Assembly (NCBI RefSeq): GCF_013167895.1
Contig: NZ_BLWC01000001.1
Location: forward strand, 5,332,001-5,396,000
Length of the DNA: 64,000 nucleotides
Origin: Streptomyces fulvorobeus
GTDB taxonomy: Bacteria > Actinomycetota > Actinomycetes > Streptomycetales > Streptomycetaceae
Direction of reading: 5' to 3'
Part shown: piece by piece, positions 58,390-64,000 of the stretch
Numbering within the stretch: the stretch's first letter is position 1
Layout of the letters: the number at the start of each line of letters is the position of its first letter
Made by a program: the position numbers and the translations under genes
Notes under the pieces: generated by a model
Database searches by the model: none
The model's input: the letters and a program-made list of their open reading frames with translations, nothing else
Told to the model about the DNA's origin: nothing

Positions 58390-59124
58390 GCGACCGCCCC
58401 CACGGCCTCGCCGGGGCTGTTCGACGGGCTGCTTCCCGACCGGGCGCACGCGGCGGACTGCCTCGGCGACCCGGTCGGGCTGCGTGCGCACCCGGTGGAG
58501 GAGGCCGAGCTCGGCGCGGCCGCGGTGGACCGGCGGCGCCGGGAGTTCACCACCGCCCGCTGGTGCGCCCGCAGGGCGCTCGCCGCGGCGGGCGCGCCCG
58601 ACCCCACGGGCCCGCTGCGGCGCGGACGGCGCGGCGAGCCGCTGTGGCCGGCCGGGTTCACGGGCAGCATCACGCACAGCGCCGACTACCGGGCGGCGGT
58701 GGCCGCCCCGGCCCGCCGCGGCGGCGTCCTCGGCATCGACGCGGAGCGCGCCGTGCCGCTGCGGCCCGCGGTGGTGGCGGCGATCGCGTCCGGCGAGGAG
58801 CTGGCGCACCTCGCCGCGCTGCCCGCCGTGGCGGGGCTGCCCTGGGAGACGCTGCTGTTCAGCGTCAAGGAGGCGGTCTACAAGGCGTGGAACCCGCTGA
58901 CGGCCGACCCGCTGACCTTCCGCTCGGTCCGGGTCGCGTTCCTGCCCGGTACCGACCCGGGCCCCGGGGTTCCGGGCGGCCGCGGCGGGAGCACCGGTCA
59001 TCTGACGGCCGCGCCGGCGGGCCCCGCCCCCGAGGCCGGGCCCGCCCTGCCGGTGCTGTCAGGACGCTACCGCGCCGCCTGCGGGCTGCTGGTCTGCGTG
59101 GTCCACAGCAGGCCCTCCGCGTAG
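58382..59124 (+). CDS. 4'-phosphopantetheinyl transferase, frameshifted near the start
   Basis: Activates ACPs by attaching phosphopantetheine. The body is intact: RRREFTTARWCARRALAAAG, GSITHSADYRAAVAAPARR, GIDAERAVPLR with the metal-binding Asp, and FSVKEAVYKAWNPL with the conserved Lys-Glu-Lys. No start codon exists in this frame after the preceding stop. An ATG at 58382 (MPERPP) lies in another frame and joins the body if one C is added to the run at 58397-58401 (then PPTASPGLFDGLLPDRAHAA). That is the same type of single-base loss seen in other genes here. Its 3' end overlaps the convergent monooxygenase gene by 58 bp. Confidence 0.82.
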
Positions 59125-60200
59125 GCCAGCGCCGCCGCGTCGAACTGCAGCGCGATGTGCGTCACCGACGCGTTGACGTCCCGCCAGTACCGCTGCAACG
59201 GCCGGTCCTCGCTGAACCCCGTCGTCCCGCCGTTCGCCACCAGCCGGTTGACCGCCGACGCCAGCATCCGCACGGCCAGGGCCGTGTCCCGCAGATTGCG
59301 CCGGATCTCCTGCGGCGACACGTCCGCGCCGAGGTCGGCGACGCGCGCACACCGTTCCAGCAGCAGCCGGGCGGCGTCCGTCTCCCCCGCCGCGTGCGCG
59401 AGCACCCCGGCCAGCGCCTCACGGCTGGGACCTGGCGCCTTGGGGTTCAGCACCGCCGACCGTGCCTTGACCTGTGCGTACGCCGTCCAGTGGCCGAGTG
59501 CCCCGTCCGTCGCGCCCAGCAGCGGCGCCGCGAAGGACAGGCCGTTGGAGGCTTCGAGCGGCACCGTGTGACAGGCGGCGCCGGCGGCGACGGGGGTGCC
59601 GGTCAGCAGGTCGGCGCGGGCGAAGGAGCGCCGAGCGGGTACGGACAGGTCCGCGACGACCACGGTGTGGCTGCCGGTGGCCCGCATCCCGGCGCTGTCC
59701 CACGTCTCCACCACGTCCACCGCGGAGCGGGGCACCGCGAAGACCCGGGGCGCGGCCCCGTCGGGCAGCGTGGCGCACAGCAGCAGCCAGTCCGCGTACG
59801 CCACCGCGCTGACGTACGGCCAGCGGCCGGACAGGATGTGGCCGCCCGCCGCGGGGACGGCCTTGCCGAACGGGGAGAGCGAGCCCGCGACCAGTGCGTC
59901 GGGGCCCTGCTCCCAGACCTCCCGCTGTCCATCGGCGGGCAGATAGGCGGCCATCCGGCCCAGGTTCGCGGCCAGCGAGGCGCACCAGGCGGTGGCGGGA
60001 CAGGCCGCGCCGACCCGGGCCACGGCGTCCGTGAGCTCGGCGAAGGTGCCCTCGGTGCCGCCGTGGGCACGGGGCACGAAATGGCGGGCGAACCCGGCGT
60101 GCAGCAGCAGTTTGACCACATCGGGGTCGAGCGTGCGGGCTTCCTCCGCCGTCCGTGCTGATGCGGCGGCCTGTCCGGCCAGTTCCTCGGTGTCCAGCAT
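59067..60200 (-). CDS. Group-D flavin-dependent monooxygenase (ActVA-ORF5/HsaA-like, acyl-CoA dehydrogenase fold)
   Basis: A 377-residue protein of the acyl-CoA dehydrogenase superfamily: VVKLLLHAGFARHFVPRAHG, ACPATAWCASLAANLGRMAA, GHILSGRWPYVSAVAYADWL, TWDSAGMRATGSHTVVV, and a C-terminal four-helix bundle (RYWRDVNASVTHIALQFDAA). These features fit two-component flavin hydroxylases such as ActVA-ORF5 or HsaA. They use reduced flavin supplied by a separate reductase to hydroxylate aromatic rings. No flavin reductase gene is seen in the window. Start ATG 60200 follows GGGAGGC. It is likely a tailoring hydroxylase of the polyketide. Confidence 0.82.
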   Translation of the reverse strand: MLDTEELAGQAAASARTAEEARTLDPDVVKLLLHAGFARHFVPRAHGGTEGTFAELTDAVARVGAACPATAWCASLAANLGRMAAYLPADGQREVWEQGPDALVAGSLSPFGKAVPAAGGHILSGRWPYVSAVAYADWLLLCATLPDGAAPRVFAVPRSAVDVVETWDSAGMRATGSHTVVVADLSVPARRSFARADLLTGTPVAAGAACHTVPLEASNGLSFAAPLLGATDGALGHWTAYAQVKARSAVLNPKAPGPSREALAGVLAHAAGETDAARLLLERCARVADLGADVSPQEIRRNLRDTALAVRMLASAVNRLVANGGTTGFSEDRPLQRYWRDVNASVTHIALQFDAAALAYAEGLLWTTQTSSPQAAR

Positions 60201-60338
60201 CGTCGTGCCTCCCATGGACCGCATCGTGCGCGGTCTGCGTTCGCGCACCCGTCACCGCCACGCTTGCGCCCGGCGCTGGAAGGCGGCTGGAGACCGGCTC
60301 GACAGCGGCCCTTCTTCCCGCCGCCCGTGGGGGACGGG

Positions 60339-60923
60339 TCAGCCGTCGCCGGGCGGCAGCAGTCCGCGCAGCAACTGGTCGAGCCCGTCCTTGATCCGCT
60401 CCGGGGTGAACCCGCCCGCGCGCACCTGGTGGTCGACCAGACCGGGTGCGAAGGGGGCGAGCAGGGCGTCCGCCAGGTACGCCGCGTCCGCGTCCGGGCG
60501 CAGCTCGGCCACGAGCGCGCTCGTGTGCGCGTGCTGGAAAGCGTACGAGGCGTTGCGGTAGCGCGCGGCGGGCGAGCTCGACTCGGCGAGCAGCAGCAGC
60601 TGCCGCTGTTCCACCGAGAGGTCGACGAGCGTGTGGAGAAAGGCGCGGAGCCGCTCCGCGGGGCGGCCGTGCGGCCCCAGCGGCGGCGGACCGGCCGCGA
60701 TCCGGGCCCGGAACAGCTCGTCCTGCTCCGCCAGCAGCGCGAAGACCAGCCCCGCGCGGTCCCCGAAGCGCCGGTAGACCGTCCCCACGCCGACGTCGGC
60801 CGCCCTGGCCACCTCGTCCAGCGCGAGGCGCTCCACCCCTCCCGCCGCCACCATGCGGGCCGCGGCGGTCAGGATGCGGTGGCGGTTGCGCGCCGCGTCG
60901 GCGCGTTCGGGAGCTGCGGACAT
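60339..60923 (-). CDS. TetR-family repressor
   Basis: A 194-residue regulator. The helix-turn-helix is at residues about 14-58 (RHRILTAAARMVAAGGVERL, then ALDEVARAADVGVGTVYRRF). The C-terminal ligand-binding bundle follows (LLAEQDELFRARIAAGPPPL, then AFLHTLVDLSVEQRQLLLLA). Pathway-embedded TetR proteins usually sense the product and control export or tailoring. It is divergent from the deazaflavin reductase/aldo-keto reductase pair, with a clear dyad in between. The ATG at 60923 was chosen by family N-terminus. Confidence 0.85.
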   Translation of the reverse strand: MSAAPERADAARNRHRILTAAARMVAAGGVERLALDEVARAADVGVGTVYRRFGDRAGLVFALLAEQDELFRARIAAGPPPLGPHGRPAERLRAFLHTLVDLSVEQRQLLLLAESSSPAARYRNASYAFQHAHTSALVAELRPDADAAYLADALLAPFAPGLVDHQVRAGGFTPERIKDGLDQLLRGLLPPGDG

Positions 60924-60990
60924 GGCCGAGAGCTTAGACCGACCGCTCCCGGACCGGCCGCTCAAGCGGCTCGCGAGGCCGTTCCTTGCG

Positions 60991-61010
60991 AAGCGGAAGA
61001 TTTTCCGTTT
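60991..61010. promoter_or_regulatory. Operator-like dyad for the TetR protein
   Basis: AAGCGGAA-GATT-TTCCGTTT (7 of 8 pairs) lies in the 149-bp gap between the divergent tetR gene and the reductase operon, in a locally A/T-rich segment. It is a probable TetR site. Confidence 0.6.
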
Positions 61011-61072
61011 AGGCTCGCCGTACGCCCACGCCGAACAGTTCACCCGCATGTCCAGACGGAGAGGAAGTCACC

Positions 61073-61537
61073 ATGACTTCAGTGCAGTTCGACCCCGCGC
61101 CCACCGCCCCCGCCGCCGACGACCCGGGTGCCTACAACCTCCAGGTCATCCAGCAGTTCCGGGAGAACGGCGGCAAGGTCGGCGGCCCCTTCGAGGGCGC
61201 GGCGCTGATCCTGCTCACCACCAAGGGCGCCCGATCCGGCCTCGCCCGCACGGTGCCCACGCTCTACTTCGGACAGGCGGACGGCAGCCTGCTGATCTTC
61301 GGCAGCAACGGCGGAGCGGCCACCCACCCCGCCTGGTACCACAACATCAAGGTCAACCCGCAGGTGACCGTCGAGGCCGGTGACGAGACCTACTCCGCCA
61401 TCGCACGCCAGGTGCCGTCCGGCGAGGAGCGCGACCGCCTCTTCGCCGAGGCCGCCGCCGAGGTGCAGGCGTTCGCCGACTACCAGGCCGGAACCGACCG
61501 GGAGATCCCGCTGGTCCTCCTGAGCCGGAAGGACTGA
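61073..61537 (+). CDS. Deazaflavin (F420)-dependent nitroreductase-family protein
   Basis: A 154-residue split-barrel protein of the Ddn family: QVIQQFRENGGKVGGPFEGA, LILLTTKGARSGLARTVPTL, GSLLIFGSNGGAATHPAWYH, NIKVNPQVTVEAGDETYSA. The GAxSG and GG-HPAWYHN motifs are those of F420-binding Ddn-like reductases. It probably reduces a quinone or an enone in the pathway or protects against quinone stress. The aldo-keto reductase gene follows after 3 bp. Both are probably repressed by the divergent TetR protein. Confidence 0.85.
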   Translation: MTSVQFDPAPTAPAADDPGAYNLQVIQQFRENGGKVGGPFEGAALILLTTKGARSGLARTVPTLYFGQADGSLLIFGSNGGAATHPAWYHNIKVNPQVTVEAGDETYSAIARQVPSGEERDRLFAEAAAEVQAFADYQAGTDREIPLVLLSRKD

Positions 61538-61540
61538 GCC

Positions 61541-62608
61541 GTGCGCTACACGCTGCTCGGCAGGACCGGAGTCCGGATCTCGCGGCTGGCGCTGGGCACC
61601 ATGACGTTCGGCGACGACTGGAAGCTGCCCGGATCGGTCCACGAGAGGATTCTCGGGCAGTACGCCGACGCCGGCGGCAACTTCATCGACACCGCCAACG
61701 AGTACGGCGACGGATCGGCGGAGACGACGCTCGGCAAGCTCCTCGCCGGCCACCGCGACCGGTTCGTGCTGAGCACCAAGTACACGATGCAGACGCACCC
61801 CGGCGACCCGAACTCCTCGGGCAACCACCGCAAGAACCTCGTGCGCTCCCTGGAGGCGAGCCTCCGCCGCCTGGGCACCGACCACCTCGACGTGCTCTGG
61901 GTGCACGCCCGCGACACCCTCACACCCGTGCCCGAGGTGATGCGCGCCCTCGACGACCAGGTGCGCGCGGGCAAGGTGCTCTACGTCGGCGTGTCCGACT
62001 GGCCGGCCTGGGAGGTGGCGCAGGCCAACACCCTGGCCGAGCTGCGCGACTGGTCGCCGTTTGCCGGACTCCAGATCAGGTACAACCTGCTCGAACGGAC
62101 CGTCGAGCGCGAACTCCTCCCGATGGCCCAGGCGTTCGACCTCCCGGTCTTCGCCTGGGGGCCGCTGGCCGACGGCCGGCTCACCGGCAAGTACCTGCGG
62201 TCCGAGGGCGGCAGGCTGGACCACGTCGCCTGGGGCCAGGGCGGCAGGGGGCCGGGTGACGACGTCGTGGAGGAGACGGTACGGGTCGCCGAGGCGGCGG
62301 GCCTCAGCCCCGCCCAGGTGGCGCTCGCCTGGCTGCTCTCCCGGCCGGGCAACGTGGTTCCCCTGCTCGGCGCCACCAAGGAGGAGCAACTCGCCGACAA
62401 CCTCGCGGCCGTCGATGCGGTCCTGGAGGACGAGTGGCTGGCTCGCCTGGACGAGGTCAGCCGGGTGGAGCCGGGCTTCCCGCACGACTTCCTCCGCTTC
62501 CCCGCGATGCGGAACGCGATCTACGGCGACCGCTGGCAGCAGGTCGACGACCTGCGCTCCACGGTGCGCCGCGTCCCGGCCGACGACCAGTACACGACGG
62601 CGCGGTAG
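61541..62608 (+). CDS. Aldo/keto reductase
   Basis: A 355-residue AKR: MRYTLLGRTGVRISRLALGT, NFIDTANEYGDGSAETTLGK (catalytic Asp/Tyr), RFVLSTKYTMQ (Lys) and HLDVLWVHARD (His), followed by the NADPH-binding VALAWLLSRPGNVVPLLGAT. It resembles the predicted NADPH-dependent oxidoreductases of the YajO/PdxI type. The substrate is probably a ketone or aldehyde of the pathway. GTG start 3 bp after the Ddn-like gene. A 21-bp hairpin follows the stop. Confidence 0.87.
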   Translation: MRYTLLGRTGVRISRLALGTMTFGDDWKLPGSVHERILGQYADAGGNFIDTANEYGDGSAETTLGKLLAGHRDRFVLSTKYTMQTHPGDPNSSGNHRKNLVRSLEASLRRLGTDHLDVLWVHARDTLTPVPEVMRALDDQVRAGKVLYVGVSDWPAWEVAQANTLAELRDWSPFAGLQIRYNLLERTVERELLPMAQAFDLPVFAWGPLADGRLTGKYLRSEGGRLDHVAWGQGGRGPGDDVVEETVRVAEAAGLSPAQVALAWLLSRPGNVVPLLGATKEEQLADNLAAVDAVLEDEWLARLDEVSRVEPGFPHDFLRFPAMRNAIYGDRWQQVDDLRSTVRRVPADDQYTTAR

Positions 62609-62624
62609 GCGGGCGGCGGCACGG

Positions 62625-62671
62625 AAGCCGAGGCGGCGGAGGGGCACCTGGCCCCTCCGCCGCCTCGGCTT
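62625..62671. terminator. Perfect 21-bp hairpin after the aldo/keto reductase
   Basis: Arms 62625-62645 and 62651-62671 are exact complements (stem begins AAGCCGAGGCGGCGGAGGGG) with a 5-nt loop ACCTG. It lies between convergent genes and can end both transcripts. Confidence 0.92.
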
Positions 62672-62695
62672 TCGCCACCTGCCGCCGGGAGACGG

Positions 62696-63153
62696 TCAGG
62701 GGTTCTTCACGTTGACCGTCTCCGAGAGATTGACCTTGGCCACGATGTGCTCGACCTTCACCCGGACGACCACGCCGTTGGGGATCGTGAACCGGTCGGA
62801 GAACTCCTCCTCGCGCGCCCGGCCGTGGTACCGGCCGCCGATCCGGGCGGTCCAGGTCCGCAGCTCGTCCAGGTCCTCGCTGAGGGTCGCCCTGCCCCGT
62901 ACCAGTACGAAGGAGAACGGCGGCCGCTCGTCGTCCCACAGCATGGCGATCCGGCCGTCCCGCTGGAGGGAGCGGCCCTTCACGCTGTCCTTCTGGCAGG
63001 TGTAGATGATGTCGTCGCCGTCCATGATGACGCCGACCGGCACGACGTGCGGGCTGCCGTCCTTGCGGACCACCGATGCCTTGGCGGTCCTCGGCGGGTC
63101 CGCCATGATGAACTCGCGCCACCAGCCCTCGGGGCGTCCACGTAACTGGGCAC
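62696..63153 (-). CDS. PPOX/FMN-binding split-barrel protein, frameshifted near the start
   Basis: About 152 residues when repaired. The body MADPPRTAKASVVRKDGSPH, then VVPVGVIMDGDDIIYTCQKD, SVKGRSLQRDGRIAMLWDDE is a pyridoxamine 5'-phosphate-oxidase-like (PPOX class) domain, possibly F420- or FMN-binding. The native start is a GTG at 63153 after AAGGAG, encoding VPSYVDAP. Adding one C to the run at 63131-63134 joins it to EGWWREFIMADPP. It lies 2 bp after the lipocalin-like gene on the minus strand, so it is the third gene of a three-gene operon. Confidence 0.8.
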
Positions 63154-63155
63154 GT

Positions 63156-63572
63156 CTACTCCTTCTCCTGCTGTGTCGGATCGTCGTTCTCTGCGCGTCG
63201 CCAGGTCAGGACGCGTTCGGGCGCGCGGCCGCCCACCGGGTTCACGGCCGTGCCGCGGAGCGACAGCGCGGGGCCGTCCAGCGCGACACGGCGCACCTGC
63301 TCGGTGCCCGCCATCCGCGGATGCGCGCTGACGAGCACCGTGTGCGTCATCTCGTCCCCGGCCAGCCGCCACCGCCCGGAGTACCCCATGAAGGTCTCCA
63401 GGGCCGGGCCCTGACCGGTCTTCATCATGCTGACCGCGACATGACCGTCCGCGGTGTAGATCAGCAGCCCCGCCGGTGCGTCGCCCAGGGGGCCGGCCAC
63501 CGTCGAGCCCGACTCGTCCACCTCGGTGTACGAGTCCAGCCGCCAGACCCCGACGACGTCGTCCGGGGTCAT
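63156..63572 (-). CDS. Lipocalin-like domain protein
   Basis: A 138-residue beta-barrel protein: DVVGVWRLDSYTEVDESGST, then GLLIYTADGHVAVSMMKTGQ, FMGYSGRWRLAGDEMTHTVL and a LSLRGTAVN strand, ending in RVLTWRRAE. This is the lipocalin-like (PF13924-type) pattern (GxW at the start, GLLIYTxDGHVSV, then Y.G.W.L.GD...H). Such proteins in polyketide clusters may bind or isomerise hydrophobic intermediates; the role is not established. Its ATG overlaps the stop of the upstream gene (ATGA). Confidence 0.75.
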   Translation of the reverse strand: MTPDDVVGVWRLDSYTEVDESGSTVAGPLGDAPAGLLIYTADGHVAVSMMKTGQGPALETFMGYSGRWRLAGDEMTHTVLVSAHPRMAGTEQVRRVALDGPALSLRGTAVNPVGGRAPERVLTWRRAENDDPTQQEKE

Positions 63573-64000
63573 CGCACGCGCCGGCTGGAGACCCGGTAGG
63601 GGCCGAGCCGGAAGGACGCGCCCTGCCCGAACAGGCGGCCGGCCTCGGTGCTCTCCTCATCCGCGAACTCCAGCTCGGCGGGTGCGCCGACCGAGGGCCG
63701 GTAGTACGTCGAGTGAGTCCGCGAGGAGAGCCGGACGAGCCCCTTGTCGGTGGGCCATGAGGCGTCCAGGAGGGTGAGGAGTCCCAGACCGGCGTTGAGC
63801 TGCCGGGGCTTGATCAGCGTCTCCTCACCACCCTCGTCCAGGGTCGCGGTCGAGCGGTCCAGCCGGAAACCGATGCGGTCCACCCGGAACACCTCGCGGC
63901 CGTCGATCAGCCAGCGGACGACCCCGGCGGCGCGGTCGTAGGCGATGCCGAAGCGGTGGGTGTCGTCCGGAGCGCGGTCGGCGAGCGGCACCGTGTGGGC
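63569..64000 (-). CDS. DUF6081-like protein, truncated by the window edge
   Basis: The C-terminal 143 residues of a protein whose start lies beyond the right edge. HRFGIAYDRAAGVVRWLIDG, then REVFRVDRIGF looks like a concanavalin-like/laminin-G-type beta-sandwich. It continues with KPRQLNAGLGLLTLLDASWP and FGQGASFRLGPYRVSSRRV. I recall DUF6081 proteins of this kind in aromatic polyketide clusters, but this needs a profile search. It is translationally coupled to the lipocalin-like gene. No function is assigned. Confidence 0.55.
   Translation of the reverse strand, partial: AHTVPLADRAPDDTHRFGIAYDRAAGVVRWLIDGREVFRVDRIGFRLDRSTATLDEGGEETLIKPRQLNAGLGLLTLLDASWPTDKGLVRLSSRTHSTYYRPSVGAPAELEFADEESTEAGRLFGQGASFRLGPYRVSSRRVR

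Overview
The window looks like a chromosome segment of a Streptomyces or close relative. Base composition is very GC-rich throughout, GTG starts are common, and the gene families are typical of the genus: a GluABCD-type amino-acid importer, a fused PcaD-PcaC protein, an SAV_915-like protein, F420-linked oxidoreductases, SARP and LuxR regulators and a type II polyketide synthase. All functional calls come from reading the translated sequence. No database search was run.

Layout. 1-5,200 is a decayed accessory patch: the end of a lectin-repeat gene, an IS630 transposase remnant, remnants of a Tn554-like integrase/DUF6262 pair, and an unusual MerR regulator fused to a sliding-clamp-like domain with its own operator. 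5,200-11,200 holds a secreted DUF4331 / TPR / NicO-type metal exporter operon, a secreted protein and an integrase remnant. 11,200-29,850 is mostly housekeeping or conserved: PcaL, exonuclease III, an SDR, a glutamate-type ABC importer, gamma-glutamyltransferase, methionine aminopeptidase with a divergent HTH gene, and a reductive pyrimidine catabolism set (beta-ureidopropionase, aminotransferase, dihydropyrimidinase).

29,900-47,550 is a compact secondary-metabolite cluster whose enzymes fit a bagremycin-type pathway. TyrA and a tyrosine ammonia-lyase lead to p-coumarate. A UbiD/UbiX pair would decarboxylate it to 4-vinylphenol. GriI and GriH homologues make 3-amino-4-hydroxybenzoate from aspartate semialdehyde and dihydroxyacetone phosphate. 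A phenylacetate-CoA-ligase-like enzyme would activate that acid for joining to the phenol. Two paralogous BBE-type flavoproteins, a tyrosinase-like copper oxidase with its caddie, an MFS exporter, and SARP, LuxR and MarR regulators accompany them.

47,700-64,000 holds an F420-dependent oxidoreductase, a hemerythrin/MarR pair and then a second cluster, a type II PKS of actinorhodin-like logic: KS, chain-length factor, two ACPs, malonyltransferase, ketoreductase, didomain aromatase/cyclase, MBL-fold cyclase, PPTase and a group-D flavin monooxygenase. A CofC homologue and F420/flavin reductases sit with it. The cluster runs off the right edge, so its product cannot be predicted fully.

The sequence appears to carry assembly errors. 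At least seven otherwise healthy genes are broken by an apparent single-base loss in a run of C or G. These are annotated as genes with a noted frameshift rather than as biological pseudogenes.
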